Source: DATKDF01 sp035512795
GTDB lineage: Bacteria > Acidobacteriota > Vicinamibacteria > Vicinamibacterales > SCN-69-37
Assembly (NCBI GenBank): GCA_035512795.1
Contig: DATKDF010000228.1
Location: 1 to 7,441, forward strand
Direction of reading: 5' to 3'
Length of the DNA: 7,441 bases
In this document: one piece after another, positions 1 to 5,849 of the stretch
Layout of the letters: every line of letters begins with the position of its first letter
Position numbering within the stretch: the first letter of the stretch is position 1
Program-made: the position numbers and the translations under genes
The notes under the pieces: model-generated
The model's database searches: none
Told to the model about the DNA's origin: nothing
The model's input: only the letters and a program-made list of their open reading frames with translations

Positions 1-240
1 CGGTCGCCCCACCTGTCGGAGTCGCGCGAGGTCGTCGACGAGGGCCAGCCGCTCGTCCTCGGGATGGGGCCGGCGATTCCGGCGGGGCAGTCGTTCGTCC
101 TCGAGATCGACGGCCTGCCGCACCATGCCATCTGGCCGCGCAACACCGCGCTCGGGCTGGCCGGTCTCATCGTGACGGTTGGCATCTGGGCGGCCGTCTT
201 CCCGGGGGCGCCGGCCCCGCGCCGCCGCGGCCGTGGCTGA
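1..240 (+). CDS. C-terminal end of a membrane-anchored protein upstream of ccmA (5' truncated)
   Basis: The first reading frame is open from the window edge to a TGA at 238-240, giving 79 residues of a C-terminus. Visible are a polar, probably beta-rich stretch (about residues 1-40, ending ..FVLEIDGLPHH), one hydrophobic helix (about 47-65, LGLAGLIVTVGIWAAVF) and a short Arg-rich tail (PAPRRRGRG). This looks like an extracytoplasmic domain followed by a membrane anchor with a basic cytoplasmic end, which would fit the positive-inside rule. The ccmA start codon lies inside its last codons, so the two genes are probably co-transcribed and translationally coupled, suggesting a role in heme export or cytochrome c maturation. 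I do not recognise the family from this fragment. The link to Ccm function is inference from position only. Confidence 0.6.
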   Translation, partial: RSPHLSESREVVDEGQPLVLGMGPAIPAGQSFVLEIDGLPHHAIWPRNTALGLAGLIVTVGIWAAVFPGAPAPRRRGRG

Positions 241-958
241 GCCGGCGGCACCCGACTTCGATCGCGTCGACCTGCTCAATGTCACGCGCCGCTATGGACG
301 GCGCCGCGCGCTGTCGCGTGCGACGCTCACCTGCCATGCCGGCGACATCGTCGGGCTGTTCGGGCCGAACGGCGCCGGCAAGTCCACGCTGTTGTCGATC
401 CTTTCCACGCTTGTCGCGCCGTCGGAGGGCGAAGTGCGCTTCGGCGGCCAGCTGGCGCCGGGGCTCGGGGATGCGCTACGCGGCCGCATCGGCGTGCTGG
501 GACACGACCTGTTCCTGTACTCGGACCTGACCGCGCGTGAGAACCTCGAGTTCTTTGGCCGGCTGCACGGGGTGCGCGATCTGGCGGCGCGTGTGGCGGC
601 CGGCCTCGCCGAGGCGAGGCTGACCGAGCGCGCCGGCGATCGCGTCGGCGCGTTCTCACGCGGCCTGCGCCAGCGGCTGGGCCTGGCGCGGGCGCTCCTG
701 CACGGCCCGCGCCTCGTTCTGCTTGACGAGCCGTTCACGGGTCTCGATGACGAGTCGGTGCACCTGCTGGCCGGGCGGTTGCGCGCGCTGCAGGCGGCGG
801 GCGCGATCGTGGTGATGGCCACGCACGACTTCGAGACGGCCGACGGGCTCGTCGACCGCCCCGTGTGCCTGCGCGAAGGCCGGATGCGCGCGCTCGCCCC
901 GGGCCCGGAGCGCATTCGCGAGCGCTACCGGCAGGCGCTCGCCGAGGCCTGGACGTGA
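233..958 (+). CDS. ccmA: Heme exporter ABC ATP-binding protein CcmA
   Basis: Cytoplasmic ATPase of the CcmABCD complex. In this family ATP hydrolysis drives release of heme-loaded CcmE from CcmC rather than classical transport. The 241-residue product has Walker A GPNGAGKST (44-52), the ABC signature region FSRGLRQRLGLARAL (141-155), Walker B LVLLDEPF with the catalytic Glu (161-168), a D-loop GLDD and the H-loop ATHD (His198). The signature is the Arg-rich SRGLR variant instead of LSGGQ, and the usual Q-loop position reads GHD (90-92) with no Gln. I chose GTG at 233, which overlaps the upstream stop (GTGGCTGA). An upstream in-frame TTG at 179 would add 18 Arg/Ala-rich residues lying over the neighbour's membrane helix and is less likely. 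Identity as CcmA rather than another small ABC ATPase rests on the adjacent ccmB and ccmC. Confidence 0.93.
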   Translation: MAEPAAPDFDRVDLLNVTRRYGRRRALSRATLTCHAGDIVGLFGPNGAGKSTLLSILSTLVAPSEGEVRFGGQLAPGLGDALRGRIGVLGHDLFLYSDLTARENLEFFGRLHGVRDLAARVAAGLAEARLTERAGDRVGAFSRGLRQRLGLARALLHGPRLVLLDEPFTGLDDESVHLLAGRLRALQAAGAIVVMATHDFETADGLVDRPVCLREGRMRALAPGPERIRERYRQALAEAWT

Positions 959-1629
959 CAACCGCGCTCCGGGCGGCGTGGCTCATCGCGGCCAAGGACC
1001 TGCGCACCGAGTTCCGCAGCCGGGAACTGGTGTACACGACGCTGTTCTTCGGCATGGCCTGCGTGCTCGTCTTCGCGTTTGCCTTTGCGGCGCCGAGCGG
1101 CGACGCGATCGCGGGCGTGCTGTGGATTGCCGTCCTGTTCTCGGGCACGGTGGCGCTTGGCCGGACGTTCGAGCGCGAGCGGCAGAACGAGACGCTGCGC
1201 GCCCTCCTGCTGGCGCCGGTCGAACGCGGTGCCGTCTACCTCGGCAAGCTCATCGGGCTGATGATCCTGCTCGGCGGTCTCGAACTCGTGCTCGTGCCGA
1301 TCATCGGCATTCTGTTCACGGCCCCCGTCGGACGGGCGCCCTGGCTGCTGGCCGGGCTGCTCCTGAGTGGGACGCTGGGCTTTGCGGCCGTCGGCACCCT
1401 CTTCTCGGCCATGTTGTCGCGTGTGCAGTCGCGCGACATCCTGCTGCCGGTCGTCCTGTATCCCCTCACGGTGCCCGTCGTCATCGCCGGCGTCGAGGGG
1501 ACGGCTGCGATCTTTGCCGCCGATCCCCGCTTTGACGTGGCCCGGATGTGGCTGGCGATGCTGATATTCTTTGATGCCGTCTTCGTGACGCTCGCGCTCT
1601 GGACGTTCGGCGCGGTCATGCGCGAATAG
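955..1629 (+). CDS. ccmB: Heme exporter permease CcmB
   Basis: Inner-membrane subunit partnering CcmA in the CcmABCD heme-handling complex. The 224-residue product matches the usual CcmB size (about 220). About six hydrophobic helices are visible near residues 25-45, 49-68, 98-121, 129-152, 160-180 and 197-219. The conserved cytoplasmic segment between helices 2 and 3, RTFERERQNETLRALLLAPVERGAVYLGK (split here around residue 80), is typical of CcmB. The GTG start at 955 overlaps the ccmA TGA as GTGA, with a GAGG ribosome-binding core at 944-947, seven bases upstream. A longer upstream reading from 865 would run through ccmA and is rejected. The N-terminus (LIAAKDLRTEFRSRE) is the normal CcmB opening, which supports this start. 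Confidence 0.93.
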   Translation: MTTALRAAWLIAAKDLRTEFRSRELVYTTLFFGMACVLVFAFAFAAPSGDAIAGVLWIAVLFSGTVALGRTFERERQNETLRALLLAPVERGAVYLGKLIGLMILLGGLELVLVPIIGILFTAPVGRAPWLLAGLLLSGTLGFAAVGTLFSAMLSRVQSRDILLPVVLYPLTVPVVIAGVEGTAAIFAADPRFDVARMWLAMLIFFDAVFVTLALWTFGAVMRE

Positions 1630-1653
1630 GGCAGAGGGCAGGGGACAGAATCG

Positions 1654-2316
1654 ATGCAGCGCGTGATCGTGCCGGGGTTGTTGGCGGTGGCCGCCCTGAT
1701 GTTCGCCCGGGCACCCTATCTGATCGACGCCGCCCCGTACGAGTCGACGATGGGGCTCGTGCAGAAGATCTTCTACTTCCACGTGCCGGCGGCGATGACG
1801 TCGATGCTGTCGGCGTTCGTGTGCGGGATCGCCAGTGTCCTGTACCTGTGGCGGCGGCGGCCGGCCGCCGATCACACGGCGTTGGCCGGGGCCGAACTGG
1901 TCGTCGTCTTCGGCGTGATCGCGCTCGTGACCGGGCCGCTCTGGGCCCGCAAGGCCTGGGGCGTCTGGTGGCAGTGGGGCGATGCGCGGCTCACGATCAC
2001 CTTCGTGATGTGGATGATCTTCGTCGCCTACCTGCTCCTGCGCCGGTTCGGCGGGCCGGGGTCCGAGGTGATGTCGGCGGCGGTCGGGCTCTTCGGGATG
2101 GCGCTCGTCCCCTTCGTGTATCTGTCGGTCAACTTCTGGCGCACGATTCATCCGACGACCGACGTGGTTCGGAGCCTGCCGCCCGAGATGGCCTGGCCGT
2201 TCCGCTGGTCGATCGTGGCGTTCGTCCTGTTCTACGCCGCGCTGGTCCTCGTGCGGGTCCGGCTCGAGCGCCAGCGCCTGGCTCTCGATGAAGCGTATGC
2301 GGCACTGGAGGAGTGA
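1654..2316 (+). CDS. ccmC: Heme lyase/heme-handling membrane protein CcmC (WWD domain)
   Basis: Member of the heme-handling protein family that presents heme to CcmE at the periplasmic face of the inner membrane. The 220 residues hold about six transmembrane helices (near 4-22, 44-66, 79-95, 113-131, 139-160 and 182-202). The two expected axial heme-ligand histidines are present: His43 in YFHVP and His166 in RTIHPTTD. The WWD motif lies at 102-114 as WGVWWQWGDARLT. The classical form is WGxWWxWDxRLT, so one Gly (109) is inserted before the Asp. ATG at 1654 is preceded by a good ribosome-binding site, AGGGGAC at 1640-1646. It follows ccmB by 24 bases, the only gap of any size in the operon. 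Family assignment is secure. Any functional effect of the inserted Gly is unknown. Confidence 0.94.
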   Translation: MQRVIVPGLLAVAALMFARAPYLIDAAPYESTMGLVQKIFYFHVPAAMTSMLSAFVCGIASVLYLWRRRPAADHTALAGAELVVVFGVIALVTGPLWARKAWGVWWQWGDARLTITFVMWMIFVAYLLLRRFGGPGSEVMSAAVGLFGMALVPFVYLSVNFWRTIHPTTDVVRSLPPEMAWPFRWSIVAFVLFYAALVLVRVRLERQRLALDEAYAALEE

Positions 2317-2317
2317 G

Positions 2318-2596
2318 ATGCGTGTGACCGGTACACTCGTGCGCGTTGTGGCGGTCGCCCTCGGCCTGGCGGTGGTCGCCGCGGTCGGCGTCCTGGCGCA
2401 GGAACCCCAGACGCAGTTCGTGCCGGCCGATACGCTGCCCCAGGAGACGCTGCCGGCCACGCCGCTGGTGTTTGCGGCGTATGCGTTTGCCTGGGTCGCC
2501 CTCGTCGGCTACGTCTTCGCGCTGTGGCGCAAGATCGGGCGTGTCGAGCGCGAGCTGGCCGACGTGCGGAGTGCGCTCGCGCGCCGCCAGGGGTGA
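2318..2596 (+). CDS. ccmD: CcmD-family small membrane protein
   Basis: A 92-residue protein directly after ccmC. CcmD proteins are short single-helix subunits needed to release holo-CcmE from the CcmABC complex. Here residues 8-27 form a hydrophobic, signal-peptide-like helix ending VLAQEP. A short Pro/Thr-rich linker follows, then the CcmD-like core: a hydrophobic helix at 50-70 (FAAYAFAWVALVGYVFALW) followed by a charged helix RKIGRVERELADVRSAL. This is longer than the E. coli CcmD (about 70 residues) because of the N-terminal segment. ATG at 2318 is one base past the ccmC stop, with a near-perfect GGAGGAG at 2307-2313, four bases upstream. An in-frame ATG at 2288 lies before that site and is less likely. 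Assignment rests on position and the C-terminal pattern, not strong sequence identity. Confidence 0.75.
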   Translation: MRVTGTLVRVVAVALGLAVVAAVGVLAQEPQTQFVPADTLPQETLPATPLVFAAYAFAWVALVGYVFALWRKIGRVERELADVRSALARRQG

Positions 2597-2601
2597 CGGC
2601 G

Positions 2602-2751
2602 ATGTCGGCCAGTCACTTCATCTTCATCCCGGCCGTGCTGCTTGTCGGCATCGTGATCGGCTGGCTGCTGGGGTCGCGCGCGGCGAGGGATGCCTACGCC
2701 ATCGAGCTCAAGCGCCAGCAGGAACGCGCGGCCCGGTCGCGGCAGACCTGA
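2602..2751 (+). CDS. 49-residue single-helix membrane protein at the end of the Ccm operon
   Basis: A small gene starting five bases after the CcmD-like stop. The product has one hydrophobic helix (about residues 6-24, FIFIPAVLLVGIVIGWLLG) followed by a charged tail (SRAARDAYAIELKRQQERAARSRQT), consistent with a type I-like inner-membrane anchor carrying a basic cytoplasmic helix. ATG at 2602 has AGGGG at 2589-2593, eight bases upstream. An in-frame GTG at 2593, overlapping the previous stop as GTGA, would add three residues but lacks a ribosome-binding site. I do not recognise a named family. The overall plan (helix plus charged helix) is the same as CcmD, so it could be a second CcmD-like accessory subunit or an assembly factor. 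That is inference from position and shape only. Confidence 0.7.
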   Translation: MSASHFIFIPAVLLVGIVIGWLLGSRAARDAYAIELKRQQERAARSRQT

Positions 2752-2769
2752 TCCACGGGGCCTCGACGA

Positions 2770-3507
2770 TTACTGCCCCTGGCCGAGCCGGAAGGCGAGC
2801 CAGGGCGGCAGGCCGGCGTCGAGAATCCTCGACTGCGCGGCGTCGAGGTCGTACGCGATCCGGCGCAGCCGGATCGTCCGGTGGTCGGTGTCGATCACGC
2901 CGTACGCGGCACGCGGATCGCCGTCGCGCGGCTGCCCGACCGATCCGACGTTGACGAGCGCGGGGCCTTCGCGCGGCAACCGCAGTTCGTCGTCGGCCAG
3001 GCCGGGGGCCGACGTCATCCGGTCGTCGTCGAGCGTGAACACCGCCGGGATGTGCGTGTGGCCGTAGAGACAGACTCGCGCCCTGGCGGCGTCGATGGCG
3101 CGGCTCGCGTCGTTGGTATCGAAGATGTAGTAGTCCTCGTCGAACGGAGCGCCGTGACAGATCTCGATCTGGTCGCCGACGCGCGCCGGGCCGGCCGGCA
3201 GCGCGGCCAGTTGCGCGAGCGCCGCGGCCGGCAGCACGGTCCGCGTCCAGTCGACCGAGGCGCGGGCGACGTCGTTGAAGGACTCCGCCGATTCGATGCC
3301 GGCCGCCACCTTGTCGTGGTTGCCGCGGATGATGGCGGCCGGCGCGAGGTCCAGCGTGCGCGCCATGGCGGCCGCCGGATCCCCGCCGTAGCCGACCAGA
3401 TCGCCAAGCACCAGGACCTCGTCGTAGCCGAGCGTGGCGGCGTCGGCCAGCACGGCATCGAGCGCCTGCAGGTTGGCGTGAATGTCACTCAGGATCAGAT
3501 AGCGCAC
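2770..3507 (-). CDS. Calcineurin-like metallophosphoesterase (YfcE/MJ0936-like)
   Basis: A 245-residue cytosolic phosphoesterase with a complete dinuclear-metal site: SDIHAN (Asp8, His10), GDLVGYG (Asp36), GNHD (62-65), CHGAP (His118) and GHTHIP (149-154). The later NVGSVGQPRDGDPRAAY stretch (186-202) is typical of the YfcE/MJ0936-like phosphodiesterase group. The physiological substrate cannot be read from sequence; family members act on various phosphodiesters. It is the last gene of the minus-strand operon. The GTG start at 3507 lies 7 bases after the aroK stop, and the TGAGG formed around that stop (3517-3513) can serve as the ribosome-binding site, implying coupling to aroK. There is no signal peptide. 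The stop is 18 bases from the convergent Ccm operon. Confidence 0.9.
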   Translation of the reverse strand: MRYLILSDIHANLQALDAVLADAATLGYDEVLVLGDLVGYGGDPAAAMARTLDLAPAAIIRGNHDKVAAGIESAESFNDVARASVDWTRTVLPAAALAQLAALPAGPARVGDQIEICHGAPFDEDYYIFDTNDASRAIDAARARVCLYGHTHIPAVFTLDDDRMTSAPGLADDELRLPREGPALVNVGSVGQPRDGDPRAAYGVIDTDHRTIRLRRIAYDLDAAQSRILDAGLPPWLAFRLGQGQ

Positions 3508-3514
3508 CGGGGCC

Positions 3515-4039
3515 TCATCCGAACGGCTGCACGGCCGGGCGGGCGGCCAGCAGAGCGATGACGTCGTCGACCAGGGCCTCGACGGAGCGGCCGGCGGCTG
3601 CCACCCGCGCGTGGGCCTGGCGATAGCCCTCGACGCGGGCCGCGTACAGGCGCTCGAGCTCGGCGCGGTCGCGGGCGAGGGGCCGACGGCCGTCGAGCGG
3701 CAGGCGAGGGATCAGTTCGGCGAGCGGCACGTCAATCCACACCGACACGCCGTCGAGATTGATGAGAGCGCGATTGGCCGGGTCGGCAAAGGTCCCGCCG
3801 CCGGTGGCGACGACGACGTGCCGCAGAGGCTGGACGAGCTGCAGGACGTCGCGTTCGGCGGCGCGGAAGTACGGTTCGCCCTGCCGCAGGAAGATGGCGG
3901 CAATCGACTGCCGTTCGCGGGCTTCAATCAGGTCGTCGATGTCCTCGGCCCGCCAGTCGAGGCGCGCGGCCAGGGCGCGGGCGAGCGTGCTCTTGCCGCA
4001 CGCCATGAACCCGACCAGATAGATCTTGTCCGGGGTCAT
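3515..4039 (-). CDS. aroK: Shikimate kinase
   Basis: Phosphorylates shikimate at the 3-hydroxyl using ATP, the fifth step of the chorismate pathway, in the cytosol. The 174 residues (normal for the family) show Walker A GFMACGKST (10-18), the shikimate-binding Asp in the DIDD segment (33-36), Arg in GEPYFRAAE (about residue 59), the GGGTF glycine loop (80-84, ATGGGTFADPANR) and the LID arginine region DGRRPLAR. The ATG overlaps the aroA stop as ATGA (4036-4039). No ribosome-binding site is visible just upstream, so translation probably depends on coupling to aroA. Its substrate pathway is the same as that of the preceding gene, whose enzyme uses the AroK product. Confidence 0.95.
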   Translation of the reverse strand: MTPDKIYLVGFMACGKSTLARALAARLDWRAEDIDDLIEARERQSIAAIFLRQGEPYFRAAERDVLQLVQPLRHVVVATGGGTFADPANRALINLDGVSVWIDVPLAELIPRLPLDGRRPLARDRAELERLYAARVEGYRQAHARVAAAGRSVEALVDDVIALLAARPAVQPFG

Positions 4040-5379
4040 GCGCGGAGCGCCGCCAGCGCCGGTGCGAAGCCGGGATAGGAGACCGCCACGACGTTGGCAC
4101 CGGTGATGGTCGTCCGGCCCGAGGCGCCCAGGCCGACGATCGCAAATGCCATGACGAGGCGGTGATCGCCCGCGGCGTCGACGCGGCCGCCGGTCGGGCG
4201 ACGGTGGCCGGTAATCGCGAAGCCGTCGGGCCGTTCGTCAGCCTCGACGCCGAGCGCGCGCAGGCCGGTGACGAGCGCGCTGATCCGGTCGCTCTCCTTG
4301 ACGCGCAGTTCGCCCGCCCCCGATACCTCGAGTCCGCCACCGAGCGCGGCCGCGGCGGCGAGCACCGGCAGTTCGTCGATGACGTCCGGGACCTCCTCGG
4401 GCGCAATCACCACGGGACGCTGGTCGCCGCCGCGCACGCGCAACGTGCCGCAGGGCTCGCCGCCGGTCAGGCCCGTCACTTCGGCGTGTACCTCGGCGCC
4501 CATGCGCTCGAGAACACGCAGGAACCCGAGCCGTCTCGGATTCAGGCCGACGCCGTCGATCGTCACCGACGAGCCGGGCAACGCCGCGGCCGCCGCGGCC
4601 CAGACCGCGGCCGACGACGGGTCGCCGGGCACGTCGAGATCGCCGGTGGGCGCAACGGCGCGCTGGCCACCGTCGACCGACACGACCAGGCCGTCGGTCT
4701 CGGCGCGGAGCCCGAAGAGCGGGAACGCCCGCTCGGTGTGATCGCGTGTCGCGAGCGGCTCGTCGACCGACGTGCGTCCCACGGCGCGGAGACCGGCCAG
4801 CAGGATGGCGCTCTTGACTTGCGCGCTCGGCACCGGCGGCCGCCAGGAGATGGCGCGGAGCGTTCCGCCCCTGATCGTGAGCGGCGGCCGGCCGTCGGCC
4901 GATGTGATCGCCGCGCCCATGGCCGTCAGCGGGTCGATGATCCGCCGCATCGGGCGCCGGCAGAGCGAGGCGTCACCGGTGAGGCCGACCGCGAGCGGCC
5001 AGCCGGCCACCACGCCCGACAGCAGGCGGAGCGTAGTCCCGGAATTGCCGGCGTCGAGCATTGCCGCCGGTTGTGCGAAGCCGGTCAATCCGCATCCCGT
5101 CACGCGGACAATTCCGTCATCGTCGCGTGCGATCCGGGCGCCGAGTGCGGCCAAGCAGGTGAGCGTGGCCTCGACGTCGGCGCCCGTTGACAGGCCCCGG
5201 ATCGTCGTGCGGCCCTCGGCCATGGCCGCGAAGATGGCGTAGCGGTGCGAGATGGACTTGTCGCCCGGCACGCGGCAGCGCCCCACGATCGCGCGCGCGG
5301 CCTCGAGCACGAGCGGCCCGTCTGACACGGCGGGCGTCGTCACGTCAAACGGCCCCGGCGGTTGAAGCGCATGACGCAT
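4036..5379 (-). CDS. aroA: 3-phosphoshikimate 1-carboxyvinyltransferase (EPSP synthase)
   Basis: Transfers the enolpyruvyl group of PEP to shikimate-3-phosphate, the step after AroK. The 447-residue reading shows PGDKSISHR with the substrate-binding Lys41, LDAGNSGTTLRLLSG (108-122), GDASLCRRPM (135-144), SAQVKSA (185-191), IDELP with catalytic Asp335, RVKESDR with Glu362 and GDHRLVM with His406. The GNSGTT form resembles the Bacillus-type enzymes. The Gly is kept at the position where the glyphosate-tolerant CP4 enzyme has Ala. The start is uncertain. ATG at 5379 gives about 24 residues more than many homologues and has only a distant GGAG (12 bases). An in-frame GTG at 5310 would give a conventional N-terminus but has no visible ribosome-binding site. 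It heads the aroA-aroK-phosphoesterase operon. Confidence 0.95.
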   Translation of the reverse strand: MRHALQPPGPFDVTTPAVSDGPLVLEAARAIVGRCRVPGDKSISHRYAIFAAMAEGRTTIRGLSTGADVEATLTCLAALGARIARDDDGIVRVTGCGLTGFAQPAAMLDAGNSGTTLRLLSGVVAGWPLAVGLTGDASLCRRPMRRIIDPLTAMGAAITSADGRPPLTIRGGTLRAISWRPPVPSAQVKSAILLAGLRAVGRTSVDEPLATRDHTERAFPLFGLRAETDGLVVSVDGGQRAVAPTGDLDVPGDPSSAAVWAAAAAALPGSSVTIDGVGLNPRRLGFLRVLERMGAEVHAEVTGLTGGEPCGTLRVRGGDQRPVVIAPEEVPDVIDELPVLAAAAALGGGLEVSGAGELRVKESDRISALVTGLRALGVEADERPDGFAITGHRRPTGGRVDAAGDHRLVMAFAIVGLGASGRTTITGANVVAVSYPGFAPALAALRA

Positions 5380-5392
5380 ATATGTTACTTAC
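5377..5392. promoter_or_regulatory. AT-rich divergent start/promoter region containing the CATATATG palindrome
   Basis: CATATATG at 5377-5384 followed by TTACTTAC is the only clearly AT-rich patch between the divergent aroA and anti-sigma-like genes. The palindrome contains the aroA ATG on the minus strand and an ATG on the plus strand. Read on the plus strand, TATGTT could serve as a -10 element with a start site near 5392, giving a very short leader to the ATG at 5403. On the minus strand, TAACAT sits just before the aroA ATG. No convincing -35 element is visible on either side. Promoter function is inferred from base composition and geometry only. Confidence 0.3.
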
Positions 5393-5402
5393 TCCGAGCC
5401 CC

Positions 5403-5849
5403 ATGGCCCCCGCCGGTCACGTGATCCGCCTCGAGCTGCCGAGCTCGTTCGACCTGCTCGACCTGGTCCAGCTCCTGAGCGATCGCTGCTCGTCGGTCGC
5501 CGGGCTCGACGAAGACTCGACGCACTGGGTGAGCGTGTCGGTGCGCGAATCGGTCATCAACGCCATCAAGCACGGCAATCGCGAGGCGACCGACAAGAAG
5601 GTGACGGTGGCCTTCTCGCTGACGCCGCCCGAGTCGCCGACGGACTTTCTCATCGAAGTGCTCGACGAAGGCGATGGCTTCAGTCCCGAAGCGGTCGCCG
5701 ATCCGCTCGACCCGGCCAACGTCCTCAAGTCGAGCGGCCGCGGCATCTTCTTCATGCGCAGTTTCATGGACGACGTATCGATGGAGCGGCGGCCCGAGGG
5801 CGGGATGGCCGTGCGCATGCGCAAGAAGCTCGGCACGAGTGGCGCCTGA
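5403..5849 (+). CDS. RsbW/SpoIIAB-like ATP-binding protein (HATPase_c_2, anti-sigma-factor type)
   Basis: A 148-residue single-domain GHKL ATPase fold, like serine kinases of partner-switching systems that bind a sigma factor or phosphorylate an STAS-domain antagonist. The N-box is RESVINAIKHGN (48-59; Glu49, Asn53), the G1 box is VLDEGDGF (86-93; Asp88) and the G2 glycine motif is SGRGIFFM (111-118). There is no membrane segment or sensor domain. I chose ATG at 5403. An in-frame ATG at 5382, inside the palindrome shared with the aroA start, would add seven residues; neither has a strong ribosome-binding site. The last codons overlap the phosphatase gene. No sigma factor or STAS antagonist gene is in the window, so its partner must lie elsewhere. 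The kinase or anti-sigma role is inferred from the family. Confidence 0.87.
   Translation: MAPAGHVIRLELPSSFDLLDLVQLLSDRCSSVAGLDEDSTHWVSVSVRESVINAIKHGNREATDKKVTVAFSLTPPESPTDFLIEVLDEGDGFSPEAVADPLDPANVLKSSGRGIFFMRSFMDDVSMERRPEGGMAVRMRKKLGTSGA

Noticed and set aside
179..232. Upstream TTG start for ccmA at 179.
   Set aside because: The added residues are a low-complexity Arg/Ala stretch read over the neighbouring gene's membrane helix. The GTG at 233 overlaps the upstream stop and gives a normal CcmA N-terminus.
925..2460. A 511-codon open frame on the minus strand, antisense to ccmB, ccmC and part of the CcmD-like gene.
   Set aside because: Its product is dominated by Arg, His, Pro, Glu and Gln with no domain or hydrophobic core, as expected when a GC-rich coding strand is read in reverse. 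The plus-strand genes have clear family motifs.
2757..2779. GGGGC...GCCCC inverted repeat between the convergent Ccm and aro operons, a possible bidirectional terminator.
   Set aside because: Only a five-pair stem with a 13-base loop and no T-run on either strand; too weak to call in GC-rich sequence.
2881..3561. A 226-codon plus-strand open frame across the phosphoesterase gene.
   Set aside because: It is an Arg/Val/Gly-rich shadow of the minus-strand phosphoesterase, which has all the metal-binding motifs.
4162..5190. A 342-codon plus-strand open frame inside aroA.
   Set aside because: Low-complexity Arg/Ala/Gly/His-rich translation with no recognisable motif; the opposite strand encodes a complete EPSP synthase.
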